Assembly: GCA_018376535.1 (NCBI GenBank)
Contig: JAHABC010000012.1
Location: 1 to 58,697, forward strand
Length of the DNA: 58,697 nt
Reading direction: 5' to 3'
Source: Ruminococcus sp.
GTDB lineage: Bacteria > Bacillota > Clostridia > Oscillospirales > Ruminococcaceae
The position numbers were made by a program, and so were the translations under genes. Numbering within the stretch: the stretch's first letter is position 1; the number at the start of each line of letters is the position of its first letter. Under the pieces are notes generated by a model, which was not told where the DNA came from, ran no database searches, and was given only the letters and a program-made list of their open reading frames with translations. Positions 44,095 through 52,698 of the stretch are shown one piece after another.

Positions 44095-44544
44095 TTACTT
44101 GTTGCAATTGCATTCTCCGTGATTAAAGTTATTACCACAACGTTGGCATAACCCTTTGCAATCTTCTTTACACAAGATTTTAGTAGGGAGTTGTAGTAGT
44201 AAATCAGAAATAGCAATAGGAGTGATGTCAATGAAGTCACCATCTGCAACGATATAATCATCATTTTGATTGTTGTTAAGAGATTTTACAACAGTATGTT
44301 CAAAGTCATAACTAAATTCACGTTCAAACTCATCAAGACATCTGTCGCACACTAGCGATAGAGTGAACTTAACATTGAAAGTCAAGTTTACGATACCAGC
44401 ACGATTATAAACCTCACCAACAACTGATACAGGAGTGCTAAATTTGAAAGCTCTAATATTCTCAAGTTCATCATGTTGAATTTTAAAGTTAATAGATTTT
44501 TTTTCACCAACTATGTTAAAAACTTGTCTAATATTTAGTTTCAT
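44095..44544 (-). CDS. yceD: YceD (DUF177) 23S rRNA accumulation protein
   Basis: The 149-residue YceD/DUF177 protein affects 23S rRNA accumulation in E. coli and plants. Family marks are 'LTFNVKFTLSLVCDRCLDEF' and a cysteine-rich C-terminus with 'LCKEDCKGLCQRCG' and ECNCNK, a likely metal site. It is 48 bases upstream of rpmF and shares its promoter. Confidence 0.9.
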   Translation of the reverse strand: MKLNIRQVFNIVGEKKSINFKIQHDELENIRAFKFSTPVSVVGEVYNRAGIVNLTFNVKFTLSLVCDRCLDEFEREFSYDFEHTVVKSLNNNQNDDYIVADGDFIDITPIAISDLLLQLPTKILCKEDCKGLCQRCGNNFNHGECNCNK

Positions 44545-44625
44545 TAAAAGCACCTAACCTTCAAAAAAAATATCAACGTATCCATGTGAATGGATTAGTA
44601 ATGCTAATACGACATCACAACTAAT

Positions 44626-44654
44626 ATTTTAGCATAGAAAATCCGTCTTGTCAA
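44626..44654 (-). promoter_or_regulatory. SigA promoter of yceD-rpmF
   Basis: Minus strand: -35 TTGACA (44649-44654), 17 bases, extended -10 TGcTAAAAT (44626-44631). The spacer overlaps one arm of an inverted repeat (44639-44648 with 44684-44693, AAATCCGTCT/AGACGGATTT). Confidence 0.78.
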
Positions 44655-44723
44655 TAGTTTTTTTAAAAAATTCCATTGAATATAGACGGATTTATAATGC
44701 TAGTACAAACTTAAAGACTTATA

Positions 44724-45131
44724 TTAGTCTACAAATTTAGTAACAGAAGTTGGAAGTTCTTCATTATCAGCAGATACAGTAAATATAACCTTAACATCTT
44801 CGCCAGTTAGTTTGTCTAAGCAATCTAACATTTTGCCGAAGTCGTCATATTCACGACCAGCAATCTTGAAGATACCATCAACATAGATTTCTTTAATATC
44901 ATAGTTACCAGCCATAAGACCAGCTACAAAACCATAGAAAGATGTGTAACTTTCGATACCAAAGTATTCAGTATCGCACTTTCTAACTCTAAAGTTTATA
45001 GCGTTGCTTAGAGCAGTACCCTTTTCGATACAAACTAGACAACCATTAGTAGACTTTACAGCGTCGTTAATAGTATCGATTAAGATTTTAGTTTTACCAG
45101 TACCTTTTTTACCTGTAATAAGTTTAATCAT
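44724..45131 (-). CDS. Small P-loop ATP-binding protein of unknown function
   Basis: The 135-residue protein begins 'MIKLITGKKGTGKTKILIDT' with a Walker A motif GKKGTGKT at 7-14, and has a possible Walker B EIYVDGIFKI (about 80). It has no signal peptide and no partner domain, so it is little more than a minimal P-loop fold. It follows pgi after 57 bases, with CGGAG before the start; a short GC hairpin (45148-45162) lies in the gap. I cannot assign a function. Confidence 0.75.
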   Translation of the reverse strand: MIKLITGKKGTGKTKILIDTINDAVKSTNGCLVCIEKGTALSNAINFRVRKCDTEYFGIESYTSFYGFVAGLMAGNYDIKEIYVDGIFKIAGREYDDFGKMLDCLDKLTGEDVKVIFTVSADNEELPTSVTKFVD

Positions 45132-45188
45132 ATAAATACTCCGTTCTGCCGTGTAGGACGGCGTTTATTTTTATTATTTATTAAAAAA

Positions 45189-46526
45189 TTAATAACCTAG
45201 TTTAGCTTCAAGAGCAGATTTCATATCTTCATAGCCAGGCTTACCTAGTAAAGCGAACATATTCTTTTTGTAGCTTTCAACACCAGGTTGATTAAATGGA
45301 TTTACACCTAAAGTATATCCAGATACAGCACAAGCCTTTTCAAAGAAGTATACCATATAACCATAGTTAAACTCATCAGTTCCATCTAATTCAAGAATGA
45401 TGTTAGGAACTCCACCATCAGTATGAGCAAGAATAGTACCTTCAAAAGCCTTTTTATTAACTACAGACATATTTTGATTAGTTAAGAAGTTTAAGCCATC
45501 AAGATTTTCTGCATCGCTTTCAAGGAATAGGTCTTGTTTAGGAGTTTTGATATCCATAACAGTTTCAAACATAACCTTAGAACCATCTTGAATAAACTGT
45601 CCCATAGAGTGTAAGTCAGCTGAGAAGTTTACAGCATCTGGAAGTAAGCCCTTACCATCTTTACCTTCACTCTCACCGAATAGTTGCTTATACCATTCAG
45701 CCATTTGAACGAAACAAGGTTCATAAGATACTAACATTTCAACAGATTTACCTTTTCTATATAGAATGTTTCTTAAAGCAGCATACTTATAGCAATCGTT
45801 GTTATCGAAATCAGCCATGAAGTCGTTTTGAGCTTGTCTAGCACCTTCCATGATTTTATCCAAATCGCAACCAGCAACGGCTATAGGTAGTAGACCTACT
45901 GCAGTTAATACAGAGAAACGACCACCAACATCATCAGGAACTACAAAAGTTTCATAACCTTCAGTAGTAGCTAACTCTTTAAGAGTACCCTTAGCCTTGT
46001 CAGTAGTACAGAAGATTCTGTTTTTAGCTTCTTCCTTGCCGTACTTATTTTCAACTAACTTTTTGAAAACTCTAAAAGCTAGAGCAGGTTCTGTAGTAGT
46101 TCCAGACTTAGATATTACGTTTACAGAGAAGTCTTTGCCATCGCAGATAGATATAATCTCATTTAGGTATGTAGAGCTTATATTGTTACCTGCAAAGAAT
46201 ATATCTGGAGTGTCTTTCTTTAGGTTGTTGTAGTATTGAGATTTCATGAACTCAATAGCAGACCTTGCACCTAAATAAGAACCACCAATACCGATAACAA
46301 TTAGTACATCGGAATTAGATTTAATCTTTTCAGCAGCTTTCTTTATTCTATCGAACTCTTCTTTATCGTAATTAGTAGGAAGTTCTAACCAACCTAAGAA
46401 GTCACTACCTTGACCATTCTTAGCGTGTAGTGTATTTACAGCAGTTTCAATTTGAGGCTTCATAGCATCAAGTTCATTTTGACCAACGAAACCTGCAAGA
46501 TACTTAGTATTTAACTTAAGTGACAT
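45189..46526 (-). CDS. pgi: Glucose-6-phosphate isomerase
   Basis: The 445-residue glycolytic enzyme interconverts glucose-6-P and fructose-6-P. It has the sugar-phosphate loop VIGIGGSYLGARSA, 'VISKSGTTTEPALAFRV', the catalytic segment 'LHSMGQFIQDG' and the C-terminal 'NPFNQPGVESYKKNMF'. The length is that of the shorter Firmicutes form. GGAGGA precedes the start. Confidence 0.97.
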   Translation of the reverse strand: MSLKLNTKYLAGFVGQNELDAMKPQIETAVNTLHAKNGQGSDFLGWLELPTNYDKEEFDRIKKAAEKIKSNSDVLIVIGIGGSYLGARSAIEFMKSQYYNNLKKDTPDIFFAGNNISSTYLNEIISICDGKDFSVNVISKSGTTTEPALAFRVFKKLVENKYGKEEAKNRIFCTTDKAKGTLKELATTEGYETFVVPDDVGGRFSVLTAVGLLPIAVAGCDLDKIMEGARQAQNDFMADFDNNDCYKYAALRNILYRKGKSVEMLVSYEPCFVQMAEWYKQLFGESEGKDGKGLLPDAVNFSADLHSMGQFIQDGSKVMFETVMDIKTPKQDLFLESDAENLDGLNFLTNQNMSVVNKKAFEGTILAHTDGGVPNIILELDGTDEFNYGYMVYFFEKACAVSGYTLGVNPFNQPGVESYKKNMFALLGKPGYEDMKSALEAKLGY

Positions 46527-46566
46527 TTTAAAAATCCTCCAAGCAGATTATTTTTTATATACTTTA

Positions 46567-46595
46567 ATTGTACAATAAAATTGATGTTTTTGCAA
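46567..46595 (-). promoter_or_regulatory. Probable promoter of pgi
   Basis: Minus strand: -35 TTGCAA (46590-46595), 17 bases, -10 TACAAT (46567-46572). The match is moderate. Confidence 0.5.
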
Positions 46596-46674
46596 TACGA
46601 TTTTAATATTATTGTGCAGTATAACTAATAAATATTAATGTTATTAGCTTATTTTTGATAATATTGTATAATAC

Positions 46675-46706
46675 TGTAAGGATATCCAAATTTGGATATC
46701 CTTACA
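46675..46706 (-). terminator. 32-nt perfect palindrome, likely terminator after the pyrG operon
   Basis: TGTAAGGATATCCAAA and its exact reverse complement meet without a loop (46675-46706). It lies 19 bases past the stop of the kinase-like gene. No clear T run follows on the minus strand, so termination is likely but not certain. Confidence 0.6.
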
Positions 46707-46724
46707 ATAGTAATATTATATTAA

Positions 46725-47819
46725 CTAGTTTTTGTCATCAGAATTTTCATCTATATATGATGCAAGTTTTTCTACGCATAGTGAAGATTTTGAGAACATA
46801 GCATAATCTTTTGGTAGAGTTTCGTTGCACTTAAATAGAATGATATCTATAGCGTAACAGTATGGAAGTACTACAGATATAGTAGTTCTATGAATGTCAC
46901 GTTCTATCTTTTGAGTAGCCTCAGCAGAGAACTTTTCACAGAAATACTTAATAAAGAATAAGTCTGTACCCATAGTATTTTCTTTTTCAAGTTGTTGTTT
47001 AAGTTCGTCAATGTTAGATATTCTAACCTTACCAGATGGACTTTCTGCACATAGATATAGTTCAGCACTACTACTAGTAGTCATTTCTAAGCCTATGGTT
47101 AGAGAGTCTATATATCCATCGCAGATACACATTAGTCTACCTAAACAAGCTAAGCATAGATTTTCAAAAGCTATGTTACCCATTTTGCAGTAAACATCTT
47201 CTGTACAGTTTATAACCACGTCTACCTTTTTAAGGTTGAAAAAGGCATTGATAGTGTCAGCAACTTTTTGAACAATCTCAGAAATACTGATTTCAAGAAG
47301 TTCTTCATCACATTCACGTCTAGTTTCTATTAAGTTAAATAGAGGTCTGTTACTATTCATGATGTTTTTAGCATACTGTAATATCTTGTTGTAATTGTCT
47401 GTATTGTTTTTCTTGTCTATTTGCATAATATCTATAGCAGATAGTATGTTACTAGTGTTAGTTTTTATTATGTCTTGATTTTCATCTAGCAAGTCGCATA
47501 CAGCGTCATCTTCTATTACAGATGTTCCTAAGGTTACAGTTCTAATTTCCACTATAACGAACTCATTAGTTCTATCAGCGAAAGTTTTAACGTTATAAGT
47601 GTAAGAACTACCATTTATCTTAGCAAGATATTCACCAGGATATAATTCGCAGATATGTTTTCCAAAGTATTTTGGACTATCCTTTCCACGCATATCCTCC
47701 TCAGTTAAACCTATCTTAAATAGATTGGTTGACCAACATATAGTGTTGGTTGTGTTGATAATCATCACAGCAGACTTTGAAGTCTTGTACAATTTGGTTA
47801 AAAAATCAAGTGATGGCAT
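46725..47819 (-). CDS. PAS/degenerate histidine-kinase-like protein, co-transcribed with pyrG
   Basis: The 364-residue cytoplasmic protein has an N-terminal PAS-like fold (about 1-100, 'SAVMIINTTNTICWSTNLFK'), a helical section (about 110-175) and a C-terminal region resembling a GHKL ATPase. The end 'DLFFIKYFCEKFSAEATQKI' then HRTTISVVLPY mimics the G2-box helix and last strands. However, the phospho-acceptor His, the N-box Asn and the glycine boxes are not recognisable, so kinase activity is doubtful. No response regulator is near. It starts 28 bases after pyrG behind GGAG. It may be a sensor or scaffold protein; the function is unknown. Confidence 0.6.
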   Translation of the reverse strand: MPSLDFLTKLYKTSKSAVMIINTTNTICWSTNLFKIGLTEEDMRGKDSPKYFGKHICELYPGEYLAKINGSSYTYNVKTFADRTNEFVIVEIRTVTLGTSVIEDDAVCDLLDENQDIIKTNTSNILSAIDIMQIDKKNNTDNYNKILQYAKNIMNSNRPLFNLIETRRECDEELLEISISEIVQKVADTINAFFNLKKVDVVINCTEDVYCKMGNIAFENLCLACLGRLMCICDGYIDSLTIGLEMTTSSSAELYLCAESPSGKVRISNIDELKQQLEKENTMGTDLFFIKYFCEKFSAEATQKIERDIHRTTISVVLPYCYAIDIILFKCNETLPKDYAMFSKSSLCVEKLASYIDENSDDKN

Positions 47820-47847
47820 ATTACATACTCCTTTCAAATAACATTTA

Positions 47848-49470
47848 TTATTTGCTTTCTTTATTAACTAAAGATGCTCTAATAAAGTCGGTAAATAATT
47901 TTTGTGGTTTATTAGGTCTAGACTTAAACTCGGGATGAAATTGTACACCTATAAACCAAGGATGGTCTTTAATTTCAACTATTTCAACTAACTTTTCATT
48001 AGGTGAAAGACCAGCTAAAGAAAGTCCAGCTTGAGTAAGTGGCTTTCTATATTGATTGTTAAATTCCCAACGATGTCTATGACGTTCATAGATTAATTCT
48101 TCACCATATATAGAGTAACACTTAGAAGATTTATCTAACTTACATGGATATAGACCTAATCTCATAGTACCACCCTTTTCAGTGATATCTTTCTGTTCGT
48201 CCATAATATCTATAACGTAGTCGGTATTAGGAGAATCTTCTGGAGTCATAAACTCTGAAGATTTAGCATCTTTAAGACCAGCGACGTTTCTAGCAAATTC
48301 AACTACAGCCATTTGCATACCTAAGCATATTCCAAATAGAGGTACTTTGTTTTCTCTAGCGTATCTAATAGCTTCAATCATGCCTTCGATACCTCTATCT
48401 CCGAAACCACCTGGAACGATAATACCATCGCACATACTAAGCATTTCAGAAGCGTTTTCATGAGTAATCTCTTCGGAATTAATCCAAAGAATGTTTACTT
48501 TAGCATCGTTTGGAATGCCACCATGACGCAAAGACTCCGCAACAGATAAGTAAGCATCTTGTAGAGCAACGTACTTACCAACTAAACCTATAGTAACTTC
48601 TTTGTGAGCGTTTTTCTGTCTTTCAACCATGTTTTGCCACTCTTCTAAATCAGGTTTACTATTTTTTAAGTTTAAGTGATGACATACGCAATCAGCTAAG
48701 CCACTATCTTCTAGCATTAATGGAACTTCATACAACGATGGAGCAGTCATATTTGGGATAATATCTTCTTTTCTAACGTTGCAGAATAGACTTAACTTAT
48801 CTATTATATCTTTAGGAATTTCGCTTTCTGTACGACATACTATTATATTTGGTTGTATACCTAAAGATAATAACTCCTTCACCGAATGTTGTGTTGGCTT
48901 AGATTTTAATTCGTTAGAACCAGCTATAAATGGTAATAGTGTAACGTGAATGTACATTGCATTATTCTTACCAACCTCGGTTACAAATTGACGAATAGCC
49001 TCTAAAAATGGAGTACTTTCAATATCTCCAACAGTGCCACCTATTTCGGTGATAACTACATCAGTATCAGTAGATTTTCCTACACGATATATTCTTTCTT
49101 TAATTTCATTAGTTATATGTGGAATTACTTGTACTGTTCCACCTAGATAGTCACCACGACGCTCTTTATTTAATACAGTCCAATATATCTTACCAGTGGT
49201 TACGTTTGAATTGATTGAAAGGTTTTCATCAATAAAACGTTCATAGTGACCAAGGTCTAAATCTGTTTCAGCACCGTCATCAGTTACGAACACTTCACCA
49301 TGTTGATATGGACTCATTGTGCCTGGGTCTACATTTATATATGGGTCAAACTTTTGAATAGTAACTTTATATCCTCTAGCCTTTAGAAGTCTACCTAGTG
49401 ATGCAGCTGTAATACCCTTTCCTAATCCGGATACCACACCACCAGTTACAAACACATACTTAGCTGACAT
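47848..49470 (-). CDS. pyrG: CTP synthase
   Basis: The 540-residue enzyme aminates UTP to CTP using glutamine. The synthetase domain starts 'YVFVTGGVVSGLGKGITAAS' with the P-loop, and has KFDPYINVDPGTM and EIGGTVGDIES. The class I glutaminase domain has GICLGMQ with the catalytic Cys and a C-terminal GVQFHPEF. The length is standard. GGAGGA precedes the start. It has its own promoter and probably extends into the kinase-like gene. Confidence 0.98.
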   Translation of the reverse strand: MSAKYVFVTGGVVSGLGKGITAASLGRLLKARGYKVTIQKFDPYINVDPGTMSPYQHGEVFVTDDGAETDLDLGHYERFIDENLSINSNVTTGKIYWTVLNKERRGDYLGGTVQVIPHITNEIKERIYRVGKSTDTDVVITEIGGTVGDIESTPFLEAIRQFVTEVGKNNAMYIHVTLLPFIAGSNELKSKPTQHSVKELLSLGIQPNIIVCRTESEIPKDIIDKLSLFCNVRKEDIIPNMTAPSLYEVPLMLEDSGLADCVCHHLNLKNSKPDLEEWQNMVERQKNAHKEVTIGLVGKYVALQDAYLSVAESLRHGGIPNDAKVNILWINSEEITHENASEMLSMCDGIIVPGGFGDRGIEGMIEAIRYARENKVPLFGICLGMQMAVVEFARNVAGLKDAKSSEFMTPEDSPNTDYVIDIMDEQKDITEKGGTMRLGLYPCKLDKSSKCYSIYGEELIYERHRHRWEFNNQYRKPLTQAGLSLAGLSPNEKLVEIVEIKDHPWFIGVQFHPEFKSRPNKPQKLFTDFIRASLVNKESK

Positions 49471-49517
49471 AATTAAAAATCCTCCAATTTTTTCTTAAAT
49501 AAATACATACTAAATCT

Positions 49518-49546
49518 ATTATACTATTTTTTAAAAGAAAATACAA
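49518..49546 (-). promoter_or_regulatory. Promoter of pyrG
   Basis: Minus strand: -35 TTGTAT (49541-49546), 17 bases, -10 TATAAT (49518-49523). Confidence 0.62.
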
Positions 49547-49629
49547 GCATTTTTTTTAGTTTTAGAGTTAAATCTGCCTTTTATATTTAAGGATATTCTT
49601 TTGTTCATTATATATAAAAAAATGTTCGT

Positions 49630-49720
49630 TTTTTGTGCAAAACATAGAACTCAAATTTTTTTTGATTTTTTTTGTAGCCTTTTTATAACTTCAAGAGTTA
49701 TATATATAGGAGTTTTTGAA
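49630..49720 (+). repeat. Conserved leader element, copy A, upstream of the half-dockerin genes
   Basis: The core TGTGCAAAACATAGAACTCA (49634-49653) sits in a 33-nt stretch identical to 57917-57949. About 60 bases after the core start both copies have GAGTTATATAT followed by a purine-rich AG(G/A)AG and TTTT. AACTC and GAGTT within each copy can pair. T tracts lie between them. It may be a regulator site or an RNA leader. The 67-residue reading frame overlapping it is not convincing. Confidence 0.72.
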
Positions 49721-49748
49721 AATCTTACTAAAAAATTTCCAAAAACTA

Positions 49749-49777
49749 TTGACTTAGTAATTATTATATGTTATAGT
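49749..49777 (+). promoter_or_regulatory. Promoter of the first half-dockerin operon
   Basis: -35 TTGACT (49749-49754), 17 bases, extended -10 TGtTATAGT (49772-49777), 49 bases before the first start codon and downstream of the leader element. Confidence 0.68.
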
Positions 49778-49826
49778 AATATTATAATACAACATATGGA
49801 TATATTTTTTTAAGGAGGATTTAAAT

Positions 49827-50975
49827 ATGAAAAATTTTAAGAAAATCTTAGCCTGTGTGATGGCAATAAGTACAATATCTACAATGGGAGTATCCACTAT
49901 AGTTAGTGCTGAGGAAACTCAAAAGACTTTCTATACTGGCGATGTAAACCTTGATGGTAAAGTTAATACTATCGACCTATTAACACTTAAAAAGATGCTT
50001 TTGGGTCTTGCAGATATGCAAAAAATGTATATCGACAATGATACCCTCAAGTTAGTAGAAGATAACAAAGAAGAAACTATTAACACTATCAATACTATGG
50101 AAAATTCATTCATAATGAATAATAAGGAGTATGAATATCAGGATTTTGTGATAGACCTTGAAGAAAGTTGCATAAAAATTCAAGTGGATACTGTAGATGG
50201 AAGTTCTCTACCAGTATACTTAATGTTAAAAGTTACTGATAATACTGTATTTAATTCTCAAGGGAACACTCTTGAGCAGTTAAAAGAACTTAACTATCCA
50301 TACTACGAATTTAAGTTTAATGATAATCAAGAACTTGTAAGTATTAATCAACTAGAGATATCCTCAGCACAAACGACTACATATGATAGTGATAATTATA
50401 ATTTCTATTTTAATCCAACTAGTAATATTATGGATATTGTTACTAATAGTTCAGGTTGTATTACAAGTTACACTCGAGTGGTTACTATTGATGATAGTAC
50501 TAAAATCACTTTAGATGGTATCGATACTACATTGGAAAACATTGCAAAAACTCAACCTAATAGTCATATATCTGTAGATGTTAAGTATGATGTAACCTCT
50601 CACAATTACATAGCAACTAATATTGTAGCAAAAAGTATCAATCAAGATATTAAATCTATAAGTATATCTTCTGATGGCTCTGATAAAATTTTTGGTATAA
50701 ATGATGAAATGGGTACAGTTTCTATATCACATGATAATAATAATCAAGTAGACCTATTCTATACCAATGATGATACTAAGTATAGTGGTATAGTATCTTC
50801 TATTGAGGATTTATCAACATATCAATCTTGTTATGTGAGTGTGGTACTAACACCAGAAGAAAATCAAAGCAATGTAGAATGTGTGACTATATACTATACT
50901 TGGAATATAAGCTATTATACTAATATTGATGGCAAAAACATAATAACTAGTATATCTATAGATAAAGTGGATTAG
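49827..50975 (+). CDS. Secreted protein with N-terminal single dockerin repeat
   Basis: The 382-residue protein has signal peptide 'MKNFKKILACVMAISTIS' (cleavage near VSA, residue 28). One dockerin-type calcium loop plus helix follows at once, at residues 38-61 (GDVNLDGKVNTIDLLTLKKM). The remaining 320 residues are acidic, Asn/Asp/Thr-rich and beta-rich, with no recognised domain. A dockerin at the N-terminus and with only one repeat is unusual. It shares the MKNFKK signal peptide type and leader element with other genes here. AAGGAGGA precedes the start, and the next gene follows after 28 bases. Confidence 0.82.
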   Translation: MKNFKKILACVMAISTISTMGVSTIVSAEETQKTFYTGDVNLDGKVNTIDLLTLKKMLLGLADMQKMYIDNDTLKLVEDNKEETINTINTMENSFIMNNKEYEYQDFVIDLEESCIKIQVDTVDGSSLPVYLMLKVTDNTVFNSQGNTLEQLKELNYPYYEFKFNDNQELVSINQLEISSAQTTTYDSDNYNFYFNPTSNIMDIVTNSSGCITSYTRVVTIDDSTKITLDGIDTTLENIAKTQPNSHISVDVKYDVTSHNYIATNIVAKSINQDIKSISISSDGSDKIFGINDEMGTVSISHDNNNQVDLFYTNDDTKYSGIVSSIEDLSTYQSCYVSVVLTPEENQSNVECVTIYYTWNISYYTNIDGKNIITSISIDKVD

Positions 50976-51003
50976 TAAGTCTATAATTTAAGGAGGAATT
51001 TGT

Positions 51004-52599
51004 ATGAAAAACTTTAAGAAAATTTTAGCGTGTGTAATGGCAGTTGCTACTCTAGGAAGTGTTTCTGCAATACCTATGAACGTTGATGCAACTACTGTTA
51101 CATCAATTCCATATTTTGATTACATAGGTCATCATAGTGATAACTATTATAAAGAGTATTCTGTTACTGGTAAGACTGGTATTATAAAATTATCTTGTGA
51201 TATTGTATCTGCATCAGATAAAATAGATGATAAATCTATAATATATGATACCGTTGTAAAGTCCAATCCTGATGATGATACTTCCGAAACATACTACAAA
51301 GTAGCTACTATGGATGGTATATATTACTATGACGATACAAATGGTGGCGAAATAGTTAATGTAGATAGTTTAGATATATCTAAATTAGATAATCTTGTTA
51401 TGTATGGCATAAGTAATGCTGATGTTAATGAAAATATACTTGAACTACTATCTAAAAATAATATAGATGTATCACAATGTGAAAATATATATTATAATAT
51501 GCCATTCTTTTACAACAAAGATACTAATGAATATCTTCGTTATGGTTATAATGACCATTGCAAACTTACCTGTGATAATGATTGGTTAGTAGTTGGAGCA
51601 TATCTACCAGATAAGTTATCTTCTGTTAATGATGATGATGTTATCTCATATCTAAATGATGTATGTAATGTTTATACTGAGTTATATCTAAGTAAGAATA
51701 AAATTCTTGATAATCCAATATTTACAGCACCTTTTGATGATAAAGATAACTTTACTACTAAGAATAATGTTATCTATTATAAATCGGATAATTCATTAGG
51801 CAACTTTAATAATTATATAGATTGTAGTCTATTTTTTGAAAGTGAAAATCCTAACCTAACTATAGATGATGTTTTAACTAAAGAACAACAAGAGTTCTTA
51901 TGTTTTAACGATGGTCATATAAATATTAAACTTGGAAATAATGGTATTAATCAACTTACTGGACTTACTGAATATCATATGTATCTACCTATGTGTAAAG
52001 ACGATTTATCTTATAACGATTTTATGGTGTATAAGTATAAGATAGGACAATCTTTATTAGATAAGGGCATTGCAAAGAATAGTTTCTTTAGTGCTAATGT
52101 GGGTCATGATGATTTTAATATTTGGAGTGCAAAATCTAACTTAGCTATAGTTATGGCAGATGGTTCTGAACCTACTCCAGAACTACTTGGCGAATATGCT
52201 AACGAAGTCGAAAGTATTGAAAAAGTATCTAATGCAGATAACAATCTTCTTATAGATGATGATTACTATTATAAGATAAATCTAGTTAATATGGATAGTG
52301 CTAATTTATATGAAGATTATAACAGTTCTAGAGAAATTATTAGAACCTTACAAGATAATGAGAATGTCAAGTTCATAGGTGCAGTTGATGTACATTACTT
52401 CCAAACAGAACTGGCTATGAGCAGTCATAGTTTCACATATGAAATTCCAATACTTCCAAGTAATAGCAATAAATCTATCACCGAGATAACTGTAGGAGAT
52501 AGCACTTTCCCTAGAGGAGATATCAACTTAGACGGTAAAACTAACACACTAGATTTACTTATGTTGAAAAAGTATCTATTAGGTTTAATGGAATGGTAG
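51004..52599 (+). CDS. Secreted protein with C-terminal single dockerin repeat
   Basis: The 531-residue protein begins 'MKNFKKILACVMAVATLGSV', a signal peptide cut near residue 30. It is followed by about 460 residues of unknown, acidic, Tyr/Asp/Asn-rich sequence. The C-terminus has EITVGDSTFPRGDINLDGK, then NTLDLLMLKKYLLGLMEW: one calcium loop with all ligand positions (D-N-D-G-N-D) and one helix, followed directly by the stop. The last 40 residues are almost the same as those of the protein ending at 58597. It probably shares a transcript with the gene before it. The function is unknown. Confidence 0.82.
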   Translation: MKNFKKILACVMAVATLGSVSAIPMNVDATTVTSIPYFDYIGHHSDNYYKEYSVTGKTGIIKLSCDIVSASDKIDDKSIIYDTVVKSNPDDDTSETYYKVATMDGIYYYDDTNGGEIVNVDSLDISKLDNLVMYGISNADVNENILELLSKNNIDVSQCENIYYNMPFFYNKDTNEYLRYGYNDHCKLTCDNDWLVVGAYLPDKLSSVNDDDVISYLNDVCNVYTELYLSKNKILDNPIFTAPFDDKDNFTTKNNVIYYKSDNSLGNFNNYIDCSLFFESENPNLTIDDVLTKEQQEFLCFNDGHINIKLGNNGINQLTGLTEYHMYLPMCKDDLSYNDFMVYKYKIGQSLLDKGIAKNSFFSANVGHDDFNIWSAKSNLAIVMADGSEPTPELLGEYANEVESIEKVSNADNNLLIDDDYYYKINLVNMDSANLYEDYNSSREIIRTLQDNENVKFIGAVDVHYFQTELAMSSHSFTYEIPILPSNSNKSITEITVGDSTFPRGDINLDGKTNTLDLLMLKKYLLGLMEW

Positions 52600-52617
52600 T
52601 CTATTATTAGGTTAAAA

Positions 52618-52650
52618 AATGGCATTATGGAGAAAATCCGTAATGCCATT
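52618..52650 (+). terminator. Hairpin after the half-dockerin operon
   Basis: A 14-bp stem around AATGGCATTA/TAATGCCATT with one G-T pair (52618-52631 with 52637-52650). It lacks a T run after it but lies just past the stop. Confidence 0.65.
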
Positions 52651-52654
52651 AGTT

Positions 52655-52690
52655 ATATAAAAATGAGCAGAATATATATTCTGCTCATAA
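52655..52690 (-). terminator. Terminator after purL
   Basis: The 26-nt perfect palindrome ATGAGCAGAATAT/ATATTCTGCTCAT (52663-52688) is followed on the minus strand by TTTTATATAA. Confidence 0.82.
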
Positions 52691-52698
52691 ATTTTATA

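Noticed and set aside
49601..49813. 70-residue plus-strand frame before the half-dockerin operon
   Set aside because: It covers the conserved leader, T-tracts and the promoter. The protein is a hydrophobic low-complexity string without a ribosome site.
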